Assembly (NCBI GenBank): GCA_027563935.2
Contig: CM050449.1
Location: 15,824,501 to 15,888,500 of the forward strand
From: Costus lasius
Taxonomy: Eukaryota > Streptophyta > Magnoliopsida > Zingiberales > Costaceae
DNA length: 64,000 nt
Direction: 5' to 3'
Translations under genes and position numbers: made by a program
The notes under the pieces: model-generated
Database searches by the model: none
Told to the model about the DNA's origin: nothing
The model's input: only the letters and a program-made list of their open reading frames with translations
In this document: positions 20,868-33,959 of the stretch, one piece after another
Position numbering within the stretch: the stretch's first letter is position 1
Layout of the letters: the number at the start of each line of letters is the position of its first letter

Positions 20868-23393
20868 ATGGCCACTCTTCTCCCTCTCCCACTCCTACCT
20901 AAATCTCTCCCTCGCTCCTCCTCCTCCTCCTCCCAAATTAAACTCCCTCCTACATCCGTCAGAGCCCATCAATTCTCCAGCCTCTGCAAACAAGGCCGGC
21001 TTCGGGAAGCCTTCGACTTACTCGCCCACGTGGAGTCCGAAAGTGAGCTACCTGTCGGCCCTGAAATCTTCGGCCAACTGTTGCAGGGTTGCCTTTACCA
21101 GCGTGCCCTCCCTCAAGGTCGGCAAATCCATGGCCGGATACTTAAAAGCGGCCCCATTGTCTGTGGAAACGAGTACATCGACACCAAATTGCTCATCTTC
21201 TACGCAAAATGTGGCTGCTTGGCGACAGCGGAGGAGCTGTTCCGACGGCAGTGCCGACACAATGTCTTCTCTTGGGCGGCCATGATCGGATTGCGCTGTA
21301 GTCTTGGTTTGGACGAAGAGGCTCTGCTGTGTTTCGTTCAGATGTTGGAGGACGATTGTTTCCCCGATAACTTTGTGATCCCCAACGCCCTCAAGGCGTG
21401 TTCATCTCTTCAATCCATCGATTTCGGAAGAGGGATTCATGGTTACTCACTCAAAATGGGATTTGGTAATTGCGTCTATGTTCTCAGCAGTCTCGTGGAT
21501 TTCTATGGGAAATGCCAGATCTGGCAGGACGCTAGGAATGTGTTCGACGCAATGCCTGAGAGAAACGTTATTTCCTGGAACTCCATGCTCGTGTGTTACG
21601 TCCATAATGGCTTGAACTTGGAGGCACTGGAGCTCTTCCACCGTATGAGAACTGAAGGAATCCAACCAACTCGTGTGAGCATTTCTTGTTTCCTTACGGC
21701 GTCAGCCAATCTCGAAGCTCTCGATGAAGGTCGACAAGCTCATGCTATTGCACTTTTTACTGGGCTTGAGCTCGATAACATCCTCGGAAGCTCCCTCATC
21801 AATTTCTACTGCAAGCTAGGGTTCGTCGAGGACGCAGAGCTCGTCTTCAATCAGGTGTTTGACAAAGATCCCGTGATCTGGAACTTGATGATATCTGGAC
21901 ATGTGCAGGAGGGGCAGATTGACGAGGCACTGACTACTTGCTTTCGGATGAAACAGGCAGGCTTCAATTTTGATTCAGTGACTTTGACAAGCCTTATTGC
22001 AGCATCTGCCTTTGCTTGTGATCTGAAACTTTGCAGAGTTGCCCACAGCTATTGCCTCAAAAACAATCTTGACTCGGAACTAGCCGTCACAAGTAGCCTC
22101 ATCGATTCATATGCTCGCTGCGGAAGGATGGACTATGCACAACAGGTATTTGATCTTACAGCTTCAAGAGATTTGGTGATATGGAACACAATGATTTCTG
22201 CTTGTGTACACAATGGCATGAGCGGTGAGGCTTTGAAGCTCTTCTATAAGATGCAGATGGAGGGCAAGCCTGCAAATGCTGTGTCATGGAACTCAGTTAT
22301 ATGGGGTTTTCTTCGAAACGGTCAGGTTGATGAAGCAAAATGTGTGTTCTTGGAGATGCAAAAGAGCGGGTTGCACCCAAATCTGATCACATGGACTAGT
22401 CTTATACATGGTTTTGCCCAGAATGGATGTGGTTACCAAGCAATCGAACTCTTTGTGCAAATGCAATCAGCAGGAATCATACCCAATCCTAAATGCATTG
22501 TGGCTCTGTTATTAGCCTGCACAAGTTTTGCTTCTCAGCATCATGGAAGGGTGGTTCATGGTTATATAATGAGACGAGGGCTCTTATTGTCCCCTTATGT
22601 TGTAACATCTCTCATAGACATGTATGCGAAATGTGGTAGCATTGAACTTGCAAGTAGTGTGTTCTCCATGGTCTCACACAGGCAGCTGCCTGTTTACAAT
22701 GCTTTGATTTTTGCCTTGGCATTGCATGGCCAGGCCAAAGAAGCAATCGCAATATACAATAACATATGTGAGACAGGCATAAAGCCGGATGAGATCACCT
22801 TCACCGGGCTTTTATCAGCATGCATTCATGTAGGGGATATCGATGAATGTATCAGAATTCTCAATGAGATGGTGTCAGTATATCACATAACCCCACAAAA
22901 GGAGCACTTAGGCTGTTTTATTGCTCTGCTTGCACGCCATGGTAGGATCAATGGAGTGTTTGATGCTTCATCTGCCATGTCTGTAAGACCTGATGCACAT
23001 GTTTTGGCATCTTTACTTGCTCTATGCAAGGTGAATCAAGATGTGGAGCTTGCAGAAGATGTGTCAAGATGGCTGTTCGACATAGAACCAGAGAATGCAG
23101 CGAACTATGTGACACTTGCAAATTTGTATGCCACAACTGGAAGGTGGCAAGAGGCATCAGAACTCAGAATGTTTGTCAAGCAGAGTGGATTTATAAGGAA
23201 TCCCGGTTGCAGTTGGATTCAGATTAGAGGTGTAGTTCATTTGTTTGTTGCAGGTGATCAATCGCACCCGCAGATGGATGATCTAGCGAGGACATTGCTG
23301 TGCTTGGACAGGGAAATGAGGACCATTACGTGTTCATCTTCCATGGATAAGTTTGGACAGATCGATGTTGATCACGGAAGCTTGTGCTGTTGA
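20868..23393 (+). CDS. CRR21: E+ class pentatricopeptide repeat protein, CRR21 orthologue
   Basis: This is a single-exon gene for 841 aa. The Ser/Pro/Leu-rich first ~35 residues (PKSLPRSSSSSSQ) look like a chloroplast transit peptide. PLS-type PPR repeats fill about 45-750 (for example NVFSWAAMIGLRCSLGLDEE, RNVISWNSMLVCYVHNGLN, DLVIWNTMISACVHNGMSGE). A C-terminal E/E+ domain follows (PENAANYVTLANLYATTGRW, GCSWIQIRGVVHLFVAGDQS) with no DYW deaminase. Whole-length resemblance to Arabidopsis At5g55740 includes GPEIFGQLLQGC, NEYIDTKLLIFYAKC, FSWAAMIG and the non-standard central run NGQVDEAKCVFLEMQKSGLH. CRR21 is required for editing the ndhD-2 site in chloroplasts, and thus for NDH function. The length fits the family. 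Orthology is from remembered sequence, not a search. Confidence 0.9.
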   Translation: MATLLPLPLLPKSLPRSSSSSSQIKLPPTSVRAHQFSSLCKQGRLREAFDLLAHVESESELPVGPEIFGQLLQGCLYQRALPQGRQIHGRILKSGPIVCGNEYIDTKLLIFYAKCGCLATAEELFRRQCRHNVFSWAAMIGLRCSLGLDEEALLCFVQMLEDDCFPDNFVIPNALKACSSLQSIDFGRGIHGYSLKMGFGNCVYVLSSLVDFYGKCQIWQDARNVFDAMPERNVISWNSMLVCYVHNGLNLEALELFHRMRTEGIQPTRVSISCFLTASANLEALDEGRQAHAIALFTGLELDNILGSSLINFYCKLGFVEDAELVFNQVFDKDPVIWNLMISGHVQEGQIDEALTTCFRMKQAGFNFDSVTLTSLIAASAFACDLKLCRVAHSYCLKNNLDSELAVTSSLIDSYARCGRMDYAQQVFDLTASRDLVIWNTMISACVHNGMSGEALKLFYKMQMEGKPANAVSWNSVIWGFLRNGQVDEAKCVFLEMQKSGLHPNLITWTSLIHGFAQNGCGYQAIELFVQMQSAGIIPNPKCIVALLLACTSFASQHHGRVVHGYIMRRGLLLSPYVVTSLIDMYAKCGSIELASSVFSMVSHRQLPVYNALIFALALHGQAKEAIAIYNNICETGIKPDEITFTGLLSACIHVGDIDECIRILNEMVSVYHITPQKEHLGCFIALLARHGRINGVFDASSAMSVRPDAHVLASLLALCKVNQDVELAEDVSRWLFDIEPENAANYVTLANLYATTGRWQEASELRMFVKQSGFIRNPGCSWIQIRGVVHLFVAGDQSHPQMDDLARTLLCLDREMRTITCSSSMDKFGQIDVDHGSLCC

Positions 23394-23836
23394 ATGTTTA
23401 ACCATCTTTGGCATTGCTGAGCTCCTAACAATCCATTCAAAGAGAATCTAATAATGAGCGGTTCAAGCTATTTGGAATGAAGATGAATCGAATATTGGCG
23501 TAAGAGAGATGTAGATGCACGCTGTTTCAATACCACATACGAATACTTTGTACAAGAATACGCATCAGACCATCAGTGAATTTTGCCAGCTTATGGAAAG
23601 AGGTTGACCATCAACGAAATCTAGCGTTCTTTATCTTCTTGCCTTTGGGGTCAGCTTCATTGAACACTCTTACTTTTATGTTGTGCTTCAGACTACAGCT
23701 TACTTCAGATTCAATGTTTTGAATGTGAAAATACCGGCTCCTCGGTGATTTTAACGTGCGGCATTCCTATTTCCTTGTGCTCCTATAATTGAAATCTAGT
23801 GAATGTAGGAAGCCACGATAGGAGCAGTAAAGAGCA

Positions 23837-24193
23837 AGGGCTATTTGGTCATGCTTCGAAGCTGATTTTAAGTAAAAAATAATAAAAAAAAAAATAAAAA
23901 AAATAAAAAAGTTATAATTTAATATTTTTATAATTTTTATTTTTTTTAAAAATAATTTACATAATTTTACTTAAAATTTTAGGTATTATTACTTTAAATA
24001 ATTTAAAATTTTAACACAAAAAATAAAATATATTATTATTTTAAATAATTTAAAATAATATATTTATTTATTATTTTAAATTTTGACAGTAATTAAAAAG
24101 TTATTAACCAAACATCTTATAAATTTTAAAAGTGTAACACAATACAGTACAACACAGTTATAAAGCTATTAACAGCAGGGCCAAACAGGCCCT
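23837..24193. mobile_element. MITE-like element with GGGC-TTTGG inverted ends
   Basis: The left end AGGGCTATTTGGTCATGCT and the reversed right end AGGGCCTGTTTGGCCCTGCT match at 15 of 19-20 positions. The interior is almost pure A/T with poly-A/T runs. No clear target duplication could be read, so the superfamily (hAT or PIF/Harbinger-like) is open. Confidence 0.5.
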
Positions 24194-24731
24194 AAGTCAA
24201 GATACAACTGATATTTTTTTCTATATTTACTACAATTAAGTTGTTTATATAATATGCAAAATGGGTTTCTTTTGTGTCAAAAAACTCTTAAAACATTTCT
24301 GAATCCTCTTTGCCCCTAAGGGATGCCAAATGAGTTCTTTTATATGAAGTTTGTATGAATTATATTTTATGTGACTCAGATTTGTCATATATACGATGAA
24401 TTCATAGAAATGGCTTAGCTAGTTTTGCCTAGACGGATCAAACTTTAAAGCTCATCTTTGCTCTCATATCTAACATTTCTATAAGAGAAAAGTCTTGAAT
24501 GGATTTTTTTTATGCTCTTCTTTTAATACTCAGATTGTGCAAGTTTTAAGAAAATTGAGTAGCTTTAGATGGAATTACATATCTAGCCCATATAAGTTTT
24601 AGTTGTATTTATATCCATGCATGAGAGATTCTTAGTTGTATGGCACTCAATTCCACCTCCCTAAGACGATTTGTTTCCCATCATATTTTCCTTGCAGGGT
24701 TGATGGCATATCACTTGTGAAGCCCGACAAT

Positions 24732-25394
24732 GGGCCAGTTTGGGGCTAATTCTACTTCTAGCTTTTACTGGTTGAAAAGCAACTGGCTGGGGAAGCAAGA
24801 AGCTGTTTGGAAAACTAATGGTGTTAGTCAACAGAATAAAAATACTGTGCTATTATATTAAATAGAAATTTTTAACAATTATTGATGCAAGATTTTGCAA
24901 GGAAGATAATGGAGGAAAAAAAAAACTTGACATTGAATTGTAGTGAAGACAACAATAGAAATGATATTAGTGGGCTAAAAGAGAGTTGTCCAATTGAGGA
25001 ACATTGTGCAAAACAATCATACCATTAGTGGGCTAGACGGCAGAGGTGGGCGATGGAGCTAGTTGAGTCAATGAAAGGAGCATCGGCATTGGTGGACTTG
25101 GAGAGTGGATCTGGATGATGGCGGAAGGAAGATTGGATTTGGATAGCGGCACTAGAGGTCGGCGATGATTTGGTTGTGGTGGAGCTGAAGCAGAGTGGGA
25201 AAGGAAGAAGAATTATGTGCAAGGGAACAGTAAAGTTGCTACCGATTCTATGGGAAGCAACCAAGGAGCTGCTTCTCCTAGCCAGCTAATTTTTAATGGT
25301 TGCGCCTAGCAAATTAGTCCCAAATAACTCAAGTTCTGCTGCTTCTAATAGTCGCACCCGAAAAAGCTAGCGGCTAGTAGTTCCAAACGGTGCC
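24732..25394. mobile_element. hAT-like non-autonomous element (about 660 bp)
   Basis: The left end GGGCCAGTTTGG and reversed right end GGCACCGTTTGG resemble each other. Sub-terminal AGCTTTT/AAAGCT and CAACTGGCTGGGGAAGC / CTTCTCCTAGCCAGC words are in inverted arrangement. No transposase is present. No certain target duplication was found. Confidence 0.42.
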
Positions 25395-27068
25395 AATTTT
25401 GCTTGACCATATATTATCTACATTGAGAAAATATCTTCTCGAACAATCCTTGAAATATATTTCTTGTGGCATTTTTAATTCTTAATAAAATTTTAACACA
25501 ATCATGTTAATTATATGGGACATTGTTTTAATAATACAAGATAGCTACATTCCTATTAATGGGTTTTAAACATAGAAATGAAGTGAACTAAAAATATTTT
25601 AGGCAAAGTCAAATTACATTCTAAGGATATTAACTGGAATGTTTAATAAAAATGCCGTACAAATATAACATTACATTGAAAAGACACCTTGTTATTTGAT
25701 ATTAGTGTATGCAATAATTATATGACATTTTCTTTTTTACCTTCATGGCAATCGTATTTGCTAGATTGTGTTGGACTTCATCATAGAGCCCCTAGTAAAG
25801 GAGCTAGCAAGCCAGAGAATCATTTTTTATGTTTAGTTTGGTCTACAAATCATTTGGGACATAATATTTGTGATCGTTAGCTCGTTGGGCAAATGACGTT
25901 CATGGTGTAGATCAAATCATAATATACAAAGTAGAAAAGATCATACACAAATCCTAAAACATATTATTAAGGTATAAAATACCTTGAATCGAATTAAAAC
26001 CCCCAAATATCATTAAAGAAAAAAGAGACACCAATAGGATACATTCCATTACGAAACATTAAAAATGGTGAAGTATAATATCACCAAACTAAAACACCTT
26101 AGAACATCTTAAAATTGTATTATTGAAATTGCCAACACCTTATAACATCAATATAATACCTCACGCAACTGAAAATAGCTTATCAAACTCTAGAACACTT
26201 CATAACATACTAATTACTACAAGTTCACATACCCAATCAAGTACAAATCCCTTGTAGTCAAATAGCTTACATCTACCAAAAAAAACTCTGAAGTACCTTA
26301 CGACTACATTCCATGTGCTCAAGCAACTTATTAAGCTTAAAGCACCATAAACCAATTATGTATCATTTGAAATGTTAAACACCTTTAGTAACAACCTGAT
26401 AATAATCTGTTTACAGTGTATACACATCAACTGCACGGTTTGCAATACTTTGTTTGCTCATCTGAACTTGATGCGGACATCCTCTTATCCCATCAGTCCT
26501 CTCAAAGAAGCATTTGTAACCGCAGCAGCAGCAGGGTTTGATCATAGTAGAGAAATGAGTTCACCTAAAAGAACAAACATTTCGATCACGGTTTTGTGAT
26601 CATCCAAATACATTTGTCATCTTCTTTGAGCAGGCATGTGATGCAGTAACGTCCCTCACTTTTAGTTTAATAATATTTAATTGCAGTTGTCGAGATTCCT
26701 CTGACCAGTCTAGAAAACAATATGCATGACCAGTCGAAGAAGGTTGACTCTTCTGCATTGTACCTTATACGTCATCTCGTCTCCTTTAGCCAATGTTCAT
26801 TCACCTAAAACTCAAAATATTTTATTTTCCACATCTTTTTAGGGCCCACTATTCAATCAATCTGATCAGGATAAAATCTATGCGGCAGCTTTTGTCAAAA
26901 AAAAGATCAAATCTATGTGAGCCCCATATAGTGATGGTAGGGTTCGACATAGCCCAATCAAATTATTGCACATCTAAGAGAAGCAGGTAATATAGCATCA
27001 AGGAGTTTCCAACAAAAAGTTATGACTTTTGGAGCAACCAAGAGGCACCAAACATGCACCATTCTAAA

Positions 27069-27089
27069 GCTGCTGCTGCTGCTGCTGCT
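27069..27089. repeat. (GCT)7 microsatellite
   Basis: Seven uninterrupted GCT units in non-coding DNA. Confidence 0.95.
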
Positions 27090-28869
27090 GGAGGATAGTG
27101 CATGCTGATTGAGAATCCAAGGGGATTATATGTCTATGTAGTGGTGACGATATTTGTCTGCATCCTTAATGATTCATAGGAACTCTAGGGAGATATATCA
27201 GGGTGATAAGAGTCAACGAAGCAGAATGCCAAGCAGCATTAAGCTTAGCAAGGTGATAGAAACCATCAAATTAAATTATACTGAATCCATTGTGTGTCTA
27301 TTAGTAAGTGTTAGCATTTTCTAAATAGTAAAATGAAATAAATACTAACTATCAGTCTCTTCATTAGAGTTAAGAATAAGTCTTTAAACAATTTCAAAAT
27401 TGTCAGATCAAAAAATACTATCACCCTACAATGTGCGACTTCAAGAGATCACCACTTTTTACTAGTTGTCATTCATTTGGTTTAGTGATGATAATTTAAA
27501 GGTGTTTAATCAATTGCTTTTACTCTCTTAGGTTTAGCGATCATATACCTAGTATAGGTGAAATTATGATGCCGCATATAAATAAAGTTATATCCTTTGT
27601 AAAGATAAAAGATCCAATTAAATAAGATGTGAAGAAGTTTAAAGTGTTGGACTATTTAGTGGAATAGTTAGTGCAATTTATATTACATCAAGTAAGAGAC
27701 CTCACATTTTAGATTTTATTACAAAGGGTGTAGCCTAAATTAAACAGCATAACCAAGAAGTTGACTAGTTAAAAGAGAGGATAAGTATACCTTATTTTAA
27801 ATCAAGCTAATATTTATGGGTGTTTTGTTGAGAATGAGATTATATGGTAATTTCTAAAGAAAAGTTTTTTATTGAAGAAATTTGTTAAAATTATGTCATA
27901 ATATATACATAAATATTTTGTATAGTGATAAATGATAATAAATCACAAAAATATTTTGTAATTAAGATTTTAATTGAAAACATTTTAATTATTTATCTTG
28001 GAGTGAAGGGATGAACCATGAACTGAACCAAGTGAATGATCAAAGAATTAATTGGTAAAGGATGAGGAAAACTCATTTTCTATCAAGTTGAACTTTACTT
28101 ATAGAAGTAGTATTGTGAATAAGAAGTGACTTTTAAAAAAATGATTAAAAAATACTTTAGAAATTAGTATTATGATATGCACACCAATATTATTTAACAC
28201 ATGCACTTGTTCATTTTTATGTGAAAACATAAGGTACATCTTACAGTTTGATGGGATTTAAAAATTTGTTTTTTGTTGGCCTTGAGTCAACTCCCCCACA
28301 GTCTAAGCCACATTTTAGATAAAATTTGAATTTTCATGACATGAGATGTACTTTATCCTTAGACAATCATACGTAAATTAAAGTTTTTTCATACATCAAA
28401 CTCTTATTAAGCAAAATTTTTTTTGAGATATATGGTTTTAAATATTTTTAAATTCATTAAAAAGTATTTCATTGTTATTTACTATCAAATTAAAATTATA
28501 AAAAAAAGCAAATTTATAGAATGATATTTTTGTGGTCTATGGTTTGTGTAATTCATATATTTTAAATCACATGAAAGATTTTCAAATATTTTGATAACAG
28601 AAGGATTTTCTATAAATTATGAAAATTTCACAATTGGTCAACTTCTGTAAATTAAAAATAAGCTATAAATAAGGATTGAATGATGCAATCATAGATGCGA
28701 AAATCTACTTACAAAACTTGATTCCTTTCTATGGATAATACATATGACAATTAAGGAAATCTCATCATCTTATAATAAATGAAACCGTTGAGGCATTATT
28801 TACTTATTAATATTGTCTTAAGTGGAAAAATAACCTAATCACTGTCTATAAGATAAGTGAGGCATGTCA

Positions 28870-29300
28870 AAATGTTTTTCGAATTGATCTTCACTCATTT
28901 ACGTGAGACCTTAATTGTTAAGATCATAGGAGGTTATTCCACCACTATCTTTTCTAGTGACCATTCAAGGTATCGATGTATAATTGAAGTACAAGTCCGA
29001 ATCATTTGAAAGATTCATCAAATTCAAATATAAAGTGGGGAACCAAACCGGGAATGACATGAAGATTATTCAATTAAGTAGATGAATACTTAAATACTAA
29101 ACTTATATATATTATCTAAAGGAGAAAAGAATTTTCCTTAGTAGATTCCCCTTAGAATGCCACAACTAAATCAAGTCCAAGAGGAGGAGCCAAATATTGA
29201 ACATGGTTACTATATGACGAGCATCATTGATCTTCCACTTACTTTTTAATGTTGTGTTATTAATTAGATAACATATTCAATTAGGTATCCACAAAGTGTT
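28870..29300 (+). pseudogene. Decayed Ty1/copia integrase relic
   Basis: Translating the + strand across several frames gives fragments in the order expected for a copia integrase core: GGYSTTIFSSDHSRY, then YKSESFERFIKFK, then DMKIIQLSR, then MPQLNQVQEEEPNIEHGYYM and DLPLTF. Many stops and frameshifts lie between them. The LTRs of this copy could not be found. It is old and inactive. Confidence 0.6.
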
Positions 29301-32300
29301 TTGGATACATTTTACTATTATTCACAGAAATGAAGTGTTATCTCATGGAATATCACATTCCTATAAAAAATGATGAGAAATAAGGTAATGGTGTAGATAT
29401 TAAAGAGGATCAAAAATTATATCAAAATGTTATGTGTCAATGAACTAAATAATGAATCTCAATTCACTATCTGTTAGGAATTGTGAGCCTCGACTAGGGT
29501 TTTAAATATTGTTTCATACTACCCAATACACAGGTATGTACTAGTATCATACACTATGTGTCGGTACAATCAATAACACTATTTTTTACTTATTAATACA
29601 CTCGGCACATTGGTTACAGACCAAGATTAAAAACCTTGATCTTGATACTACATCACAGATATTGACTCTTGGTAAATGAGCATGTTATTTATCAAACTTT
29701 AAATGGCAATCCAACAAACTCTATCAAGAGGGGTTGCTAGTCACTGGTTTGAGAAAATAGCTAAAATCATAAAATTTAATATAAATTCTATATACTTTAA
29801 ATGGGTGTGAATCTTAGTAGATCTATGTGTAGTATCCAAATATTGCAAATAGATGTAAGGTAGAGACTTGTAAAGCAATGTTGGTGGCAAAGGGTTAACT
29901 TAAAGTGAAAGTATTCATTATGAAGAAACCTTTTCATTCAACTTAAATTACATTTGCATCCTCCAAACCATACTTGTATATAAGACAAGACAAACGAGTA
30001 CGAAGAATGCTTAATGGCAGCATGGAGGAGGAGATTCATATCAGATAACCTGAAGGCTTCCAAGGAGATGTGTAGACATTCTAATAGCTTTGCTATATGT
30101 GTAGACATTCTAGCAAATTATGAAGGTCTATTTATGAGCTTAAGCAGGCCTTTTAAAGTTGAATTGATTTTGATTAGACATTCTAATAGCTTTGTTAAAA
30201 TAAATTTGGGATAGCAATTAAATTTGGGTGTATGCCAAGTTCACCTTTACCTAAATTGTCAAGCAAACTTACCAGAATGGCATTCAAAACTATAGCGGCT
30301 TAGGAAGGCAAGTTATCCAAACAATATGCAGGATAAGAAAGAGCGTAGTAAAGTAAGCACTAGCACCAGAGAAGATCAGTATTGAGATTTCAAACTTTTG
30401 AAGCAACTTCAAGACTATAAATACCCTTTAATCTAAGCTGGAGAAATTTACAGGTGTATATGTAATGAAAACCCTCCATTAAGAAGGGATTGGTTAAAGA
30501 TGTATACACGTCACTAAACCAAAATCCTCAACTTCTAAGAAGTGAGCTTTCACGACATCTGGCTTCTTCACAAGGAAACTAATCAGTGTGAAAATGGAAA
30601 GGTCGTGAGCAAGGATAACCAGATGGTTTCCAATATCCATGTTTCTATGCAAAAACGATGGATATCAAAAGGTTTCAACAATGCTTAGATTGTCACGGTG
30701 TTGAGGTTGCATCACACAAAATTCATCCACCTTCAATGACACTGAATTCTAGCAATCCTATTTTGTCACAAAATATTTACTAGAAGTCCAGATGACTATC
30801 CAGTGAAAGAATCCTCTTAAATGAATTTTGTTAAGAATAAAACTATTCAAATTGGTCACTTTCATCAAGTATTAGTGTGCTTCCTGCTTTAGTTCAATCA
30901 GAAATTATGGTCTATTAAAATGAATGGTCCCTTCCAAAATCAACCCTAATAAATCAAGGTTGGTGATGTTATCACTAAAGTTCAGTAAAGCCTAAAGGCA
31001 GTTGCCAACAACAGCACATAACAAGCTAAACCGGTTATGTATGTCAGAAGCTAGGTTCATGTACTTTATGATCAAATTCCTTGTTTTCCAGTTTGATTCT
31101 AAAGCATTAACTTATAAAAATAGAATAAGCAAATATGTGTTTCTTTTATTTCATTTCCCTTTTTTCATAGAAAGAAACCTTTATACATATCTCCCAACTT
31201 TCTTTTCTTACACTGAAGCTTATAAACTTAAATAACCAAAAAAATTATCTAATTCAATTGTCTGCTAATACTAAAATAAAATATTTCTAAGAATAATTTA
31301 AGTTTCCAGGAAATTGTCAAACCTGGAAAAAAAAATTTAGAAAAATCCAGTTCAGAACGTCTATCTCTTGAATGGGGAAGTTTTGTTGTTTCAGTCTCTG
31401 ATTGCCATGAAAAGGATCGAAGGGCGAGTAAAGTTGCTGCACGTACAATGTTTAAATATAAAAAAAAAACATTGATCAATTTTCACTTACATAAACATAA
31501 AATAAAAATGCAAAGTCTAGGTGTTTGAACATAGTTTTACATGCCTATAAATTATACATCTCATGCATAACGCCATGAGAACATGAGAGAATTGTACCAT
31601 CAAATCTTCAAATTGTAGAAGGTACCAGGCACGAATAGTGTATTCAACTCTCTTGCACAACTTAAGAAACTCAGCTCAGTCAGAAGAAAGCTCAGGCAAA
31701 CAAAAAAAAGAAAAAAAAAATAGAAGTTTCAAAATCATCCATGGAATGAACAATCAATAATACCATATTACCATGTTACTGGTAAACACTGAACATCAAG
31801 ATACTAATGAGATGTAGTTTACAATTAAATTAATCTAGACACCAACAATTCAGCAAAACATATGAGGGTATGTTAACTTTGGAAATTAGGTAAATATAAC
31901 TCGTTACACATAATTATTCCTAAACTTGCAAAGAAATGCTAATCTTATTTTATGTTCTGAGAGAGTTTGATCCTCATTAGTGGAATGTTGTACTCATTAT
32001 GATCTTTGTGTTCTTTAATATATAACTTTTTAAAAATACATTAGAAAGCAAATGTAGCTAATGAAATTCATATAGACGGGAATAGAAGAGGACTTAGTTT
32101 ATCGCTAATAAAATTGCATGAAACATCCTTCAGAAGAAGATGAGAAATTTAAATAACTAAGGACAACCAGTATAGACATTTTGAAACACCAACAAAAGAA
32201 ATTTGGATAGAGAAAACTCAGATGCCAAAACAGTAACAGAACCAATATTTGAAAAGCATCCAAGAGAACTGAAGAAAGAAGTCCAAAGGGGTCCAAATGG

Positions 32301-33959
32301 AATCTTGAAAACAACCTACATATTGCAAAAACCAGTAGATTGTCAAAACACTGATATGAAACATTGGCAAGTAAACAAACTAGTGCATAAGCATTATATT
32401 ATGCATACCAAAGAACGGAGCAAGTCAAACTGAATTACAAGAGAAAATTAGAGAGAAGGATAAGTATCGTTCATGAAAATCAGGCTAAATGGAAAGCATA
32501 TATACATCATCACGAAAAATTTTATACTTACAATATCACTCCAAAAACTCATCATACTTCATTGCATCTCACGGAAGTTTCATCGCAATAAATTCTCCAA
32601 AAAAAAGTTCCTCAAGTTCTGTCATCCAATGCCCCAGCAGGAACGTGAAACTTCTCCTAGTTTAGGCTCATTAGGAGCAGGAAGTTATAAGTCATGTGAT
32701 AACCTCGGTCATTGTAAGAAGTTCCAAATTCATACGATGGAATAAATTCAATAAGAGTAGGAAGTTAATAAAATTTCTCCAAACTTAACTAATATTGTTG
32801 CTCTGAGATCACCTACTTTTGCAGATACAATGTGCCAGAAACAATTGGATAGAGATCAATAGATTGTAATAATCAGAAAGCAAATAACCATATGTCAGTG
32901 CTCAGCATGTTCAACTATGCCAGTCGCCACATTTGAGAGTATTAATAAGCATCAAGATTCTATGTCATGGGTATGGTAGTAGCCATAGGATGTTGGTAAA
33001 TCACCAAGTCCTATCCTGACAAAAGTCAAATTTTCAAATGAACATTTGAGTTATCTAAGATACAGTAACTTAAATAACAATTGGCAAAAAAAAAAGTTGT
33101 TACAATTCCATCTGCTTGGGATAACACCAAAACTATTTATGTCCAAAAACATAACATGAGCTACCATCTGTCACATCCAGATAAGTAAATAGGATAGGTA
33201 CACAGAGAAACCAAAATCCCAAATTAGAAAATGATATTCTAAATCATAAAGCATCAAGCATTAGATGTTAAAGGTATGCATTTCTATTTTGATCCATAAG
33301 TTATGAGCTTGATAAATATTTCTATTTCTTCATTTTCTAACATGTAGAGATAACTCATTTCAACAGCTCAAATATGTTTATATCCTTTAATACACGCAAA
33401 ATCCAGATTAGCATTTTTGTAATTAAAGAAGCAATTTGGTATAAATATTTTGTAACTTAGGATATTATAAGCCAACCACATCAATTTCCTGCTAGGTTGT
33501 CAACTAATCAAGGAAATAGCACACTCATACAGGTAGTTCGCCAACATACCACAAAGTAATTAAAGCAAAAAGTTCTTGGAAGTTTAAAAGGAAAGAATAT
33601 CACTTTTCCTCTTAACAATCACAATGGTTAAATAATTCAGCATCCAAAGCTTATACCGTCAAGTTTTTCATGCTATTTTCTGTTAAATTTAATTTAAGTG
33701 AGTCGTAATATAATTGCAAGAAAAATCAGAGTATACATCCAGTATGAGTTAACACATAGGTAAAATGATACCAATATTTTCAAAAGAAAGGTAAGCCATG
33801 GATTACAAAAGACATAGAAGTGCATTCTTGTAGGAGAGGGGAGGCCAACCACCTTTTGATCATGAATGAAGAAGCAACTCAGCTTCCAGAAAATTGTTTG
33901 TCGAGTCAGCTGATGACAAGGAAATGAAAGCGCAAAAATGTTTTGCCTGTCCATGACCC

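Larger units (their letters stand above)
23394..33959. other. Gene-free AT-rich intergenic region (10.5 kb)
   Basis: The first few hundred bases hold the CRR21 3' UTR and the last few hundred the 3' UTR of the minus-strand PPR gene. In between I can support only two MITE-like elements, a decayed copia integrase relic and a (GCT)7 microsatellite at 27069-27089. The remaining ORFs (such as 26372-26599, 30014-30214, 31002-31235, 33694-33954) are short, AT-biased and have no recognisable domain. Words GGTATGTACTAGTATCATAC near 29535 and the related GGACTAGTATATACCAGTC near 10665 suggest scattered copies of one unidentified repeat family. Confidence 0.6.

Noticed and set aside
31000..33690. Possible exons of an unannotated gene upstream of the minus-strand PPR gene
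   Set aside because: Several short ORFs were inspected on both strands; none has a recognisable motif or consistent splice context.
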